Below, one piece after another: positions 24,783 through 34,025 of a stretch of DNA of 64,000 nucleotides. Positions within the stretch are counted from its first letter, which is position 1. Each line of letters opens with the position of its first letter. Under the pieces are notes generated by a model, which saw only the letters and a program-made list of their open reading frames with translations, was not told the origin of the DNA and did no database searches. Source of the DNA: UBA5177 sp002413265 (GTDB taxonomy: Bacteria > Chloroflexota > UBA5177); assembly GCA_036752825.1 (NCBI GenBank), contig DAIORV010000001.1:71335-135334 (forward strand). Direction: 5' to 3'. A program made the translations under genes and the position numbers.

Positions 24783-25235
24783 GTGTTCTTCGGTGAATAC
24801 GAACGGACGGTGGACTACAAGGGACGCCTGACGATCCCAGCCCACCTACTGGAGCCTACCGACAGCGCCGACTGGTCGCGCGTGATGGTAGTAAAGGGTG
24901 ATGCGAGCTGTCTGTACGTCTACGATGTCAAGACGTGGAAGGTAGTCCTCGACGAAGCCTACAAGAGCATGGATGACGACGAAAGCCGTCTTTTCATGCA
25001 CAGAGCCTTGCAGGATGCTCAGCTTTCGGATGTCGACAACCTGAAGCGCATCTCCGTTCCAATGTCTCTTCTCTCTCATGCAGCCATAGAAAAGCGCACC
25101 ACGATAGTGGGAATGTTCAACCGGCTTGAGTTGTGGGATCCGGAACGCTGGCAAGGGTACCTGGACACCATGGAAGAGGTCCCGGTTCCGTCCATTGCGG
25201 ACCTCTCTCGCGCCAGAATTCGTGAGGTTTCATAA
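24783..25235 (+). CDS. mraZ: Transcriptional regulator MraZ
   Basis: 150 residues in the AbrB-like double SpoVT/MraZ fold. The N-terminal copy starts MFFGEYERTVDYKGRLTIPAHL, and the second copy carries RISVPMSLLSHAAIEKRTTIVGMFNRLELWDPERW. MraZ forms rings that bind repeats upstream of the dcw (division and cell wall) operon, of which it is normally the first gene. Here rsmH and ftsL do not follow; mfd does. The start is GTG, giving the canonical MFFGEY. Target regulation is therefore unclear at this locus. Confidence 0.92.
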   Translation: MFFGEYERTVDYKGRLTIPAHLLEPTDSADWSRVMVVKGDASCLYVYDVKTWKVVLDEAYKSMDDDESRLFMHRALQDAQLSDVDNLKRISVPMSLLSHAAIEKRTTIVGMFNRLELWDPERWQGYLDTMEEVPVPSIADLSRARIREVS

Positions 25236-25267
25236 GCGAGGCAGTATCACCGAAAGCCTAATTCGTC

Positions 25268-25273
25268 TATACT
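25268..25273 (+). promoter_or_regulatory. Candidate -10 of mfd
   Basis: TATACT, 60 bases upstream of mfd and immediately before a GC-rich hairpin. No -35 resembling the consensus is found at 16-18 bases; the call rests on the hexamer and on its position, which matches that in ftsY and rpsB. Confidence 0.4.
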
Positions 25274-25278
25274 GGAAG

Positions 25279-25309
25279 AGCGCGGGATTGCCGTCCCCGC
25301 GCTTTCTTT
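25279..25309 (+). terminator. Terminator-like hairpin in front of mfd
   Basis: An 8-bp stem AGCGCGGG (25279-25286) pairs with 25296-25303, with a 9-base loop, followed by a T-rich run to 25309 (TTCTTT). It can terminate the mraZ transcript; it also begins 6 bases after the candidate mfd -10. Confidence 0.65.
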
Positions 25310-25333
25310 GTCTTTAACTCCAGCAAGAACACA

Positions 25334-28300
25334 ATGACACTAACTGTACTTACGTCCGTGCTCTCTCGCCTCAAAGAGATCGAGAAATTGAGGGGCGTGT
25401 CAACCTTCACAGTCGTCTCAGGACTGCTTGGCGCGGCCCGACCGGCGGTCGCAGCGGCGCTGATCGATCGGCGCCAGGTGCTCGTCGTCACCGCGCACTC
25501 TCAGGCGGCTCTCGACTTTGCCCAAGAGCTTCATCGCTGGACAGAGGAGACAGTCGGACTCTTCCCGGCCACCGAAGCACTTCCATACGAGCGGGTACGC
25601 GTGGACCGATCAGTCCTCGCGGCGCGCGAGAGCGTCGTGCACGACCTGGGCACGGGAGTCTGTCGCGTTGTTGTCGCTCCCGTCAGAGCCCTGATGCAAC
25701 CAGTCGAGGGTCGAAACCCGCTGGAGCTATCCGTCTCAAGAGTCCGGGCCGGCTCGTCGACTCGGCCCGAGGAGCTCCTGCGGCAATGGGTATCGATGGG
25801 GTACGTGGAAACACGGGTGGTCGACGAACCAGGCTCCTTTGCTCGGCGCGGAGGAGTTCTGGACATCTTTCCGGCGGGCCGAGACTTGCCGGTGCGCATA
25901 GATCTCTTTGGAAACGACGTCGAATCTCTCCGCGAATTCGATCCGGCGTCACAGCGATCTCTCGTCACGGTCGCCGAGGTCGAGATCCTGCCGCTCGCTC
26001 AGCTACAAGACGATATCCGCACGTCTGTCCGGTCGGAGCTTCAGGGTATCGACGCGTCCAGATTGACGGCTGAGGCGGAGACGCGGTGGCAGCAAGACGT
26101 GGCTGCGCTTGAGCATGCCTCAGGTCTCGACGAGCTAGCCATCTTCTCCCCCTACCTGCTGGCTGAGCCTTGTAGCTTCGTCGATCATTTCGCAGCCGAT
26201 GCCCTCGTGCTGGTCGACGATGCTCCGGAAACCTGGTCGACGCTTGCGTCCTTGCAGATCCAAGCCGAGGATGTGCAGCGAGGTATGGAGGAAGCGGGCA
26301 CGTTGCCGATAGGCCTAAAAGCCGCAGTAATCGCTGCAGACTCGGTCAAGTTAAGCGTCGAATCTCGACACCTGATCAGCATCACGCCCGGAACGACATC
26401 TCAAGACGCCGTTGACCTATCAGGACTGTTCACTCCCGCGCGGCTCTACGCCGGCAGAGTTCGCGACTTTGTCCGGGCTTCCGCGCAAGGCGCCCGGGTA
26501 AGAACTGTTGTTGGAACGCAGCAGGTGGAGCGAGTTCGTGAGCTGCTCACGGAGGAGGGGATAGCTGTCGGCGTCTCCGGTCCAAATGCAAATGAGCTAG
26601 CACTCGGCGTAACGCTCGTCTCGAGCAGCTCGGTCCAGGGTTGGACTCTACCTCGCGAAGAAATTGCTTTTCTGACCGACCACGAAATCTTCGGCCGCTC
26701 CCTGACTCGACCCGTTCCCAGGAAAAAGCGGCAGGCGCGCGAGGCCTTTTTCTTCGATTACTCCCCGGGTGACTTTGTCGTGCATCTCGAACACGGAATT
26801 GGAAGCTTCGAAGGCGTTACCCGCATGTCAGTGGAGGGCGCGGAACGCGAATACGCCATTGTCCAGTACGCGGGCAAAGATCGCGTCTACGTACCCACGG
26901 ATCAACTGGAACGACTGACCAAGTACGTCGGAAGCGGAGATGCAGCTCCCCACATCAGCAAGCTGGGAGGCGGGGAGTGGCAGCGCGCGCGCGCTCGGGC
27001 GAAGGCCGCCGCCGACGACATCGCCCGAGAGCTGATCGAGCTCTATGCCAAGCGCCGCACGCGGCCCGCCCATGCCTTCCCCTCCGACCAACCATGGCAG
27101 CACGAGCTGGAGGCGACGTTTTCCTTCGAAGAGACAGCTGATCAGGTGCAGGCCATTCGCGATGTCAAGGCGGACATGGAAGAGCCCCATCCCATGGATC
27201 GTTTGGTCTGCGCCGATGTCGGCTACGGAAAGACGGAGGTCGCCGTACGTGCCGCCTTCAAGGCGGTGATGGATGGCAAGCAGGTGGCTATGCTCGTTCC
27301 CACGACCATCCTGGCCCAGCAGCACTTTGAGACGTTCGCCGATCGATACGGTCCGTTTCCCGTCTCAGTCGAGGTCTTGAGCCGTTTCCGATCCCCAGCT
27401 CAGCAACGTGAAGTGCTGCGGCGACTGGCGTCAGGGGAGGTCGACATTGTGATCGGTACTCATCGACTTTTGCAGACGGACGTTCTCTTCAAGAATCTCG
27501 GGCTTCTGATCATCGACGAGGAGCAGCGTTTTGGTGTCAAGCACAAGGAGCAGTTGAAGAGGTTCAGGGAATCCATTGACGTGCTCACGCTCACAGCCAC
27601 CCCAATCCCACGGACTCTACACTCTGGGCTCGTAGGCATAAGAGAGATCAGCGTCATCGAGACGCCGCCAGAGGGCCGCCTTCCAATCAGGACGTATTTG
27701 CAGCCGTTCGACGAGCGTCTGATTCGCGAGGCGGTTTTACGGGAGCTCGATAGGGACGGTCAGGTCTATTTCGTCCACAACAAAGTTGCGACCATCGATA
27801 GCATGGCTGAGCGCGTGCGACGCCTCGTCCCCGAAGCCCGGGTTGTTGTGGCTCACGGACAGATGGATGAAGGTTTGCTCGAGGGGGTCATGTTGTCCTT
27901 CGCCCACGGCGAGGCCGACGTTCTACTTTGCAGCACCATCATCGAGAACGGATTGGACATTCCAAACGTAAATACAATCGTCGTCAACAATGCACATCGA
28001 CTGGGATTGACTCAGCTTTATCAGCTGCGAGGCCGGGTGGGGCGCAGCGCCAACCAGGCCTACGCGTATCTCCTATATCCGCTGGATTCACACCTCACAC
28101 AGGATGCTTCGCGCCGCATGGAGGCGGTGTTCGAAGCGCAGGACCTGGGTGCCGGATTTAGCATCGCCATGAAGGACCTTGAGATTAGGGGAACGGGCAA
28201 CCTTTTAGGTGCGGAGCAGAGCGGCCACGCTGCGTCCATTGGCTTTGACCTATATACGAGGATGATTGGGGACGCCGTTGAGCGGATGCGGGGAGTTCCG

Positions 28301-28774
28301 GTCGAGGAACCCCCCTCCATTTCGATCAATCTTCCGCTGACCATGCTTCTGCCGGAGGAATACGTCGGAAGCGAGTCTGAACGGCTTACCTTGTATCGCC
28401 GCCTGGCAAACGTGGCAACGCTTTCGGAGATCGCGGACCTGGAAGACGAGATGCGGGACAGATTTGGCGCGCTACCGTTGCCGGTGCAGAACCTCATAGC
28501 CGTCGTAAGGCTGAAACTGAAAGCACGGGACGCTAGAATATCGTCCATCACTTTGGATCGTGAGGCTTTGACCGTGCGCTCCCAGCCGGGCGCGATATAC
28601 GACCGAGTGTCTCTGTACCGAACCTATGGCACAGATGCCAAAATTTCAAATGCGCTACTACGGATTCCGCGCCGTAGGTTGAAGGAAGACTGGATGAGCG
28701 CTATTAGCGAGATGCTGGATTGCACGCTGGCTCTGCAAGACACTCTTGCCAAACCAGAGCCCGTTCCTGTATGA
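25334..28774 (+). CDS. mfd: Transcription-repair coupling factor Mfd
   Basis: 1146 residues with the full Mfd order: UvrB-like N-terminal domains (TEALPYERVRVDRSV, RRGGVLDIFPAGRDLPVRIDLFG), RNA polymerase interaction domain (DFVVHLEHGIGSFEGVTRM), RecG-like translocase motor (CADVGYGKTEVAVRAAFKAV Walker A; DEEQRFGVKHKEQLK; TATPIPRTLH; LRGRVGRS) and the C-terminal autoinhibitory domain. It removes RNA polymerase stalled at lesions and recruits UvrA. It sits alone after mraZ. The start ATG 25334 has only a weak AAG upstream. Confidence 0.96.
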   Translation: MTLTVLTSVLSRLKEIEKLRGVSTFTVVSGLLGAARPAVAAALIDRRQVLVVTAHSQAALDFAQELHRWTEETVGLFPATEALPYERVRVDRSVLAARESVVHDLGTGVCRVVVAPVRALMQPVEGRNPLELSVSRVRAGSSTRPEELLRQWVSMGYVETRVVDEPGSFARRGGVLDIFPAGRDLPVRIDLFGNDVESLREFDPASQRSLVTVAEVEILPLAQLQDDIRTSVRSELQGIDASRLTAEAETRWQQDVAALEHASGLDELAIFSPYLLAEPCSFVDHFAADALVLVDDAPETWSTLASLQIQAEDVQRGMEEAGTLPIGLKAAVIAADSVKLSVESRHLISITPGTTSQDAVDLSGLFTPARLYAGRVRDFVRASAQGARVRTVVGTQQVERVRELLTEEGIAVGVSGPNANELALGVTLVSSSSVQGWTLPREEIAFLTDHEIFGRSLTRPVPRKKRQAREAFFFDYSPGDFVVHLEHGIGSFEGVTRMSVEGAEREYAIVQYAGKDRVYVPTDQLERLTKYVGSGDAAPHISKLGGGEWQRARARAKAAADDIARELIELYAKRRTRPAHAFPSDQPWQHELEATFSFEETADQVQAIRDVKADMEEPHPMDRLVCADVGYGKTEVAVRAAFKAVMDGKQVAMLVPTTILAQQHFETFADRYGPFPVSVEVLSRFRSPAQQREVLRRLASGEVDIVIGTHRLLQTDVLFKNLGLLIIDEEQRFGVKHKEQLKRFRESIDVLTLTATPIPRTLHSGLVGIREISVIETPPEGRLPIRTYLQPFDERLIREAVLRELDRDGQVYFVHNKVATIDSMAERVRRLVPEARVVVAHGQMDEGLLEGVMLSFAHGEADVLLCSTIIENGLDIPNVNTIVVNNAHRLGLTQLYQLRGRVGRSANQAYAYLLYPLDSHLTQDASRRMEAVFEAQDLGAGFSIAMKDLEIRGTGNLLGAEQSGHAASIGFDLYTRMIGDAVERMRGVPVEEPPSISINLPLTMLLPEEYVGSESERLTLYRRLANVATLSEIADLEDEMRDRFGALPLPVQNLIAVVRLKLKARDARISSITLDREALTVRSQPGAIYDRVSLYRTYGTDAKISNALLRIPRRRLKEDWMSAISEMLDCTLALQDTLAKPEPVPV

Positions 28775-28829
28775 CAGATGCAATCAGGATGGTCCATGGT
28801 TGTAGCAACAGCGAGCCGACCCGCTAATT

Positions 28830-28838
28830 TGACATAAT
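28830..28838 (+). promoter_or_regulatory. Candidate extended -10 of topA
   Basis: TGA followed by CATAAT (28833-28838), a 5/6 -10 match in extended form, 56 bases before the TTG start. The overlapping TTGACA (28829-28834) could instead be a -35 but no -10 lies at the right distance from it. Confidence 0.4.
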
Positions 28839-28862
28839 GTACACATGCTTATCACGCAATCG

Positions 28863-28880
28863 CTGCCCTCGGTAGGGCGG
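28863..28880 (+). promoter_or_regulatory. Leader hairpin in front of topA
   Basis: CTGCCCT (28863-28869) pairs with AGGGCGG (28874-28880; one G-U pair), loop CGGT. No T run follows, so it is not a terminator by itself. It ends 13 bases before the topA start and just before the GGGAG Shine-Dalgarno. Confidence 0.4.
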
Positions 28881-28893
28881 TTGGGAGTACCGT

Positions 28894-30978
28894 TTGGCCT
28901 CTAATCTGGTGATCGTAGAGTCGCCTTCAAAAGCAAAAACCATCGAAAAGTTCCTCGGTTCTGACTATCAAGTGCTGGCCTCGGTCGGGCACATCATCGA
29001 CTTGCCTGCAAAAGGACTGGGTGTCGACACGCGTCGCAATTTTTCTCCGAAGTACGTGGTGATTCCCGGCAAGGAGAAGATCCTCCTCGACCTCCGAAGG
29101 GCAAGCCGCCAGGCGAAGACTGTCTATCTAGCCCCCGACCCGGACCGAGAGGGCGAGGCGATCAGTGCTCACCTGGCTCGAGCGCTTGAGATACCTGACG
29201 CTCGGCGTGCCGTCTTCAACGAGATCACGAAGTCCGCCGTGCAAGCGGCGATCGCTCACCCCAGGCCCATCAACGACGATTTGGTGAACGCGCAACAGGC
29301 TCGCCGCATCCTGGACCGATTGGTTGGCTACAAAATCAGTCCGCTGCTGTGGCGACGAGTGCAGAAACACACAAGCGCCGGCCGAGTTCAGTCAGTGGCG
29401 GTTCGTCTCATTTGTGACCGAGAAGAGGCCATTCGAAGCTTCGTTCCCGAGGAGTACTGGACCCTGACGGCCGAGCTTTCGAAACTCAAAGAGCGGAAGA
29501 TATTCAAGGCCGAGCTTCTTCGCCGGCTCGACCAGAGCGAGAAGGAAAAGCTGAGAGTAAGCAGTGAGGGCGAGATGAAGAACATCCTCGCCGATCTCGA
29601 AGGCGCCGAGTATCAAGTGCGGAAGGTCGAGCAAAAGAAGACTCGGAGCATGCCGCCTCTGCCGTACAGTACGTCCTCACTGCAGCAGGACGCGTCCTCT
29701 CGGCTTCGGTTTTCGCCCAAGAAGACGATGAAGCAGGCTCAAGAGTTGTACGAGGGTATCGATCTGGGTGAGGGCCGGACGGGCCTCATTACCTACATGA
29801 GAACTGACTCGACCCGTGTCTCGGACGACGCTCAGAAAGCGGTTCGCGCGTACATCGACAATCGCTTCGGGCGCAAGTACGAAGGGCCAGGCCCTCGCAC
29901 GAAGCAGAAGGCACATGCCCAGGGTGCCCACGAGGCCATACGACCCACCGATGTGGAGAGGTCACCAGAATCCCTAAGAACAATTCTCAGCCCCGACCAG
30001 CTGAAACTTTACACCCTCGTCTGGAACAGGTTCGTGGCCGCCTTCATGGCGCCGGCACAATTTGACTCCGTCCGAGCGCTAATTGGGGCAGGCAACTACC
30101 TCTTCGTGGCCACCGGCTCCACCCTCACCTTCGATGGCTACTACAAGATCTGGCCGAGAGACGAGAAAGATGCGTCGCTGCCCGTGCTGGCCGAGGGAGA
30201 GGACTTGAGGCTCCACAGGCTCGACGATGAGCAACATTTCACCGAGCCACTTCCGCGGTACACCGAAGCAAGTTTGGTGAAGGAGCTGGAGGATCTGGGA
30301 ATCGGCAGACCGAGCACCTACGTGCCCATTATCTCGACAATTCAGCAGCGGAAGTACGTCACGCTGAAGGAACGTCGTTTCATGCCGCTGGAACTCGGGG
30401 AGACGGTCAACCGGCTGATGAAAGAGTACTTCCCGGAGATCGTGGACGTGAAATTCACCGCGCAGGTCGAAAACGAGCTCGACGAGGTGGAGGAGGGCGA
30501 GGTCGAATGGACTCAACTTCTCAAGAACTTCTATGGTCCGTTCAAACAAATGCTGGACAAGGCGGAAAAGCAGATGGAGCGCGTTGAGCGTCCCGTGGTG
30601 GAGCTTGGAGAAGACTGTCCGGAATGCGGCCTGCCGCTTGTCATAAAGACGGGAAGGTTCGGCGAGTTCATCTCGTGCTCGAACTATCCCGAATGCAAGT
30701 ACTCGAGACAGATGCAAACCAAGATAGGAGTGGCCTGCCCGCGCTGCGGAAACGATCTCATCGAGCGCAAGAGTCGCCGAGGCCGAGTTTTCTTTGGGTG
30801 CAGTACCTATCCCGCCTGCGACTTCGCAAGCTGGGACAAACCTCTACCCGAGCCGTGCCCTCAATGCGGGGAGCTTCTGGTGGAAACCATGAGAGGCAAG
30901 AAGCTCGTCCGCTGTACGGTCTGCGACTATCAACAGCAGGTCGGCGAGCCCAGCAGGGAGCCAGTCACTGCACAGTGA
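28894..30978 (+). CDS. topA: DNA topoisomerase I
   Basis: 694 residues from TTG 28894, six bases after GGGAG, giving LVIVESPSKAKTIEKFLG. The TOPRIM domain includes APDPDREGEAI. The active-site Tyr is in GLITYMRTDSTRVS. The C terminus has three zinc-ribbon-like units (CPECGLPLV...CSNYPEC, CPRCGNDLI...CSTYPAC, CPQCGELLV...CTVC). It relaxes negative supercoils as a type IA enzyme. It begins the topA-xerC-hslVU block, an order shared with Bacillus. Confidence 0.97.
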   Translation: MASNLVIVESPSKAKTIEKFLGSDYQVLASVGHIIDLPAKGLGVDTRRNFSPKYVVIPGKEKILLDLRRASRQAKTVYLAPDPDREGEAISAHLARALEIPDARRAVFNEITKSAVQAAIAHPRPINDDLVNAQQARRILDRLVGYKISPLLWRRVQKHTSAGRVQSVAVRLICDREEAIRSFVPEEYWTLTAELSKLKERKIFKAELLRRLDQSEKEKLRVSSEGEMKNILADLEGAEYQVRKVEQKKTRSMPPLPYSTSSLQQDASSRLRFSPKKTMKQAQELYEGIDLGEGRTGLITYMRTDSTRVSDDAQKAVRAYIDNRFGRKYEGPGPRTKQKAHAQGAHEAIRPTDVERSPESLRTILSPDQLKLYTLVWNRFVAAFMAPAQFDSVRALIGAGNYLFVATGSTLTFDGYYKIWPRDEKDASLPVLAEGEDLRLHRLDDEQHFTEPLPRYTEASLVKELEDLGIGRPSTYVPIISTIQQRKYVTLKERRFMPLELGETVNRLMKEYFPEIVDVKFTAQVENELDEVEEGEVEWTQLLKNFYGPFKQMLDKAEKQMERVERPVVELGEDCPECGLPLVIKTGRFGEFISCSNYPECKYSRQMQTKIGVACPRCGNDLIERKSRRGRVFFGCSTYPACDFASWDKPLPEPCPQCGELLVETMRGKKLVRCTVCDYQQQVGEPSREPVTAQ

Positions 30979-31006
30979 CACGCAGCCTTCGGTCGTTGGT
31001 GGACAG

Positions 31007-31894
31007 ATGAAGGAGGCGGTCGATGCTTTTCTCGCCGATCTCGAGGAGCGCCGAGGCGCGTCCCCGCACACGGTGCTGAATTACCGATTAGATTTGGATC
31101 AGATGCGGGAGTGGCTGGCGGGACGGAGCGTCAAAGTGTGGACCGATGTGGATCGCAGAACGGTCCGAGCCTGGGCCTCCTGGATGGGCTCCGAAGGCTA
31201 CGCGAAGGCCAGCATTGCCAGGAAGCTTTCGGCCGCCCGATCGCTCTACCGCTACTTGGTGCGCGAGGAGCAGGCGGAGAGAAGTCCCTTCATGCTCGTC
31301 CCCGCCCCAAAGGGTGGCAAGCATCTTCCTGTCGTTCTCACCGTTGACGAGATCGAACGCCTGGTCACCGCCCCCGACCCCCAATCGCGCCTCGGGATCC
31401 GCGATCGAGCGATGCTGGAGCTCATGTACGCAACAGGACTCCGCGTAAGCGAGCTCTTGAGCCTGAACCTCGACAGCATTGACTGGAATCAACAGCTGGT
31501 GCGTGTAACCGGCAAGGGAACTAAGGAACGACTGGTACTCGTCGGAGAGATCGCGAGAGATGCCCTCGACCTATATCTTCATGACAGCCGTCCGTTGCTC
31601 GCACGAGATCGCATTTTGGACGCACTCTTTCTGAATCACTACGGAAAACCGCTGAGCGTACGGGGCTTTCACCTTGTTTTGCAGCATCACCTTCGGAGCG
31701 CAGGCATCACTCGTCACGTCACGCCTCACACACTTCGTCACAGCTTTGCCACGCACATGCTCGAGGGCGGCGCCGATCTCAGATCAGTGCAAGAGCTACT
31801 AGGTCATGCGAGCGTCAGCACTACTCAGGTCTATACGCACGTGTCAGAAGGCTACTTGCGAGATCTTTATGCCCAGGCCCGGGGTGGACGCTGA
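31007..31894 (+). CDS. xerC: Tyrosine recombinase XerC
   Basis: 295 residues, the standard Xer length. An N-terminal SAM-like DNA-binding domain (FLADLEERRGASPHTVLNYRLDLDQMREWL) precedes the catalytic domain with Arg in ATGLRVSELLSL, HxxR in HTLRHSFATHML, the LLGHAS segment, and the nucleophile Tyr in TTQVYTHVS. It resolves chromosome dimers with XerD at dif. It lies 28 bp after topA and overlaps hslV by one base, matching the topA-codV-clpQ-clpY order, which supports the XerC rather than a phage integrase call. Confidence 0.92.
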   Translation: MKEAVDAFLADLEERRGASPHTVLNYRLDLDQMREWLAGRSVKVWTDVDRRTVRAWASWMGSEGYAKASIARKLSAARSLYRYLVREEQAERSPFMLVPAPKGGKHLPVVLTVDEIERLVTAPDPQSRLGIRDRAMLELMYATGLRVSELLSLNLDSIDWNQQLVRVTGKGTKERLVLVGEIARDALDLYLHDSRPLLARDRILDALFLNHYGKPLSVRGFHLVLQHHLRSAGITRHVTPHTLRHSFATHMLEGGADLRSVQELLGHASVSTTQVYTHVSEGYLRDLYAQARGGR

Positions 31895-32472
31895 TGTTAA
31901 GTCTGAGAGCGACTACGGTCATTGCCGTACGGCGAGATGGCCAGGTAGCAATGGCCGGAGACGGCCAGATAACAATGGGCGACACGGTGATGAAGAACTC
32001 GGCTGTTAAGATTAGAACGATGTACCGAGGTCAGGTGCTCGCCGGGTTCGCGGGAGCGGTTGCCGATGCTCTCGCCCTGTTTGACCGATTCGAGACTCAG
32101 CTTGATCGTAGTGCCGGGAACCTACGCAAGGCGGCGGTCGACCTGGCGAAAGACTGGCGAACCGATAGGTATCTTCGCCGGCTCGAGGCGCAGCTGGTTC
32201 TGGCCGACGGCGCGACACTGTTGCTCGTGTCCGGAGACGGAGAGGTGATCGAGCCCGATAACGACGTCGTGGCCATTGGCTCTGGTGGACAGTACGCCAT
32301 GGCCGCCGCGCAGGCGCTCATGCGCCACACGACACTATCTGCCGCGGAGCTGGCACGGGCCGCTATGGAGGTCGCCGCCTCGATCTGCATTTACACAAAT
32401 GACAACATCACCTTGCATTGCGTCGATGGGACACAGCCGGCCGAAGCCGCAAAGGGGGGGACCAGTGACTGA
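31894..32472 (+). CDS. hslV: ATP-dependent protease proteolytic subunit HslV (ClpQ)
   Basis: 192 residues of the proteasome-beta fold. The catalytic Thr lies in ATTVIAVRRDG and is preceded by six residues (MLSLRA) that would have to be removed to expose it, as in several Gram-positive HslV proteins. AGDGQITMGDTVMK, GFAGAVADAL and AIGSGGQYAMAAAQAL are conserved. It degrades proteins fed by HslU. Start ATG shares its first base with the xerC stop. The end overlaps hslU by 8 bp. Confidence 0.94.
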   Translation: MLSLRATTVIAVRRDGQVAMAGDGQITMGDTVMKNSAVKIRTMYRGQVLAGFAGAVADALALFDRFETQLDRSAGNLRKAAVDLAKDWRTDRYLRRLEAQLVLADGATLLLVSGDGEVIEPDNDVVAIGSGGQYAMAAAQALMRHTTLSAAELARAAMEVAASICIYTNDNITLHCVDGTQPAEAAKGGTSD

Positions 32473-33823
32473 CCTCACGCCACAGGACATCGTGCAAGAG
32501 CTTGACCGATTCATAGTCGGCCAGGAGCAGGCCAAGCGCTCGCTCGCCGTCGCGCTACGCGAACGTGAACGGCGCAAACGCCTTGAACCGGAGGTTCGCG
32601 CGGAGATCGGCTCGAAGAACATATTGGTCGTCGGTCCTACTGGGGTTGGCAAGACGGAGCTGGCCAGGCGGCTGGCGAAGCTTGTCGACGCCCCCTTCCT
32701 GAAGACGGAAGCTACGAAGTTTACTGAGGTCGGGTACGTGGGACGAGACGTGGAGTCCATCGTGCGCGATCTGGCCGACGCCAGCGTTCAAATGGTCCAT
32801 CAAGAGCGGATGACAGGCGTGAGACAGGAATCCGAGGAGCGCGCCGATGACCGCATCCTTACCTGTTTGCTCGAGCCGAAGCGCGTCACAGATGAGTCCA
32901 CTGGAGACAGCGCCCCCACGACCTCACAGCGGGCATACATGAAGCGCAGACGCCGGGCCGTGGCGCAACAGCTAGCGAATCACGAGCTTGAAGAGAGGAT
33001 CATTGAAATCGAGATCGACCCTGAGGAAGCGTTCAGCTCGGTCATAGAATTCGCGTCAGGTATCGGCTCAGAAGAGATTCACGAGCAATTCCAGGAATTC
33101 ATTCAGAGCGTGCAGTCGCGCAAACGAGCGAGACGGGTCTCGGTCCGCGAGGCTCGGAGGATCCTGGTTGAACAGGAAGCGAACAAGCTTATCGATTTCG
33201 AAGAGGTCGTCGATATGGCCTTGCGCCGCGTCGAGGACTCGGGCGTTGTCTTCGTTGACGAGATAGACAAGTTAGTGTCGCGCAGCGGTGACTATGGTGC
33301 TGACGTGTCTGGAGAAGGAGTCCAGCGAGATCTGCTTCCCATCGTCGAGGGAGCAAGCGTGGCCACCCGATACGGCCTGATTAATACCGATCACATACTC
33401 TTCGTCGCGGCTGGCGCGTTTAATCGTTCCAGGCCTTCGGACTTGCTCCCGGAGCTTCAGGGGCGCTTCCCGATCCGGGTGGAGGTGCAGGACTTGAACG
33501 AAGCCGACTTCCTGCGGATCTTGACCGAGCCGGAGAACTCGCTGACAAAACAGCATGCGGCCCTCCTGTCCACCGAGGACGTGACGCTTACTTTTACTGA
33601 GGACGGTCTCCGTGAGATGGCTCGCGCAGCTGCGCTGATGAACGAGAAGACGGAGAATCTGGGCGCTCGCCGGCTGTACGGTGTGATGGAAAAAGTACTG
33701 CAAGAAGTGAGCTTCAGGTCTCCTGAATTCGCGGGTCAAACGGTGGTTATCGACGCCGAATACGTGAGGACGCAGCTGCGAGACGTCCCGTTGTCAGACG
33801 AGGCGAGCAAGTACATTTTGTAG
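32465..33823 (+). CDS. hslU: ATP-dependent protease ATPase subunit HslU (ClpY)
   Basis: 452 residues from GTG 32465, chosen because it starts the conserved TPQDIVQELDRFIVGQEQAK and has a GGGGGG Shine-Dalgarno; the open frame before it is an hslV shadow. Walker A is VVGPTGVGKTELAR, the pore loop is EVGYVGRDVESIVRDL, Walker B is VVFVDEIDKL, and the C terminus ends SKYIL, the type that docks into HslV. The intermediate I-domain covers about residues 110-235. It unfolds substrates for HslV. Confidence 0.95.
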   Translation: MTDLTPQDIVQELDRFIVGQEQAKRSLAVALRERERRKRLEPEVRAEIGSKNILVVGPTGVGKTELARRLAKLVDAPFLKTEATKFTEVGYVGRDVESIVRDLADASVQMVHQERMTGVRQESEERADDRILTCLLEPKRVTDESTGDSAPTTSQRAYMKRRRRAVAQQLANHELEERIIEIEIDPEEAFSSVIEFASGIGSEEIHEQFQEFIQSVQSRKRARRVSVREARRILVEQEANKLIDFEEVVDMALRRVEDSGVVFVDEIDKLVSRSGDYGADVSGEGVQRDLLPIVEGASVATRYGLINTDHILFVAAGAFNRSRPSDLLPELQGRFPIRVEVQDLNEADFLRILTEPENSLTKQHAALLSTEDVTLTFTEDGLREMARAAALMNEKTENLGARRLYGVMEKVLQEVSFRSPEFAGQTVVIDAEYVRTQLRDVPLSDEASKYIL

Positions 33824-33854
33824 GCGAAACACCTATAGCCTGACGTGTTCGCGC

Positions 33855-33883
33855 TTCACGCGCAGGTCTGCCTCTGGTACACT
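33855..33883 (+). promoter_or_regulatory. Promoter of the rpsB operon
   Basis: TTCACG (33855-33860), a 17-base spacer and TACACT (33878-33883), preceded by TGG so that the -10 is also extended. It gives a leader of about 136 bases before rpsB. Confidence 0.65.
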
Positions 33884-33889
33884 GATCGT

Positions 33890-33915
33890 GACCAGCGGCG
33901 GCGCGCGCTGGTCTT
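33890..33915 (+). terminator. Terminator-like hairpin at the start of the rpsB transcript
   Basis: An 8-bp stem (33890-33897 with 33904-33911), 6-base loop, followed by TTTT (33912-33915). It starts 7 bases after the -10, close to the expected first transcribed base. Confidence 0.6.
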
Positions 33916-33955
33916 TTCTACGCCCAATCACACACGCATCCTGATCGTGCGATGT

Positions 33956-33971
33956 TGCCGCTCCTTTGAGC
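33956..33971 (+). promoter_or_regulatory. Second rpsB leader stem-loop
   Basis: CCGCTC-CTTT-GAGCGG, a 6-bp perfect stem with a 4-base loop in the middle of the rpsB leader. S2 leaders in several phyla carry autoregulatory RNA structures; whether this belongs to such a structure is inference. Confidence 0.45.
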
Positions 33972-34025
33972 GGTGTGCGTACGGGACGACGGGTGCGGAG
34001 GACGACAAACAAAGGAGGCACGATC

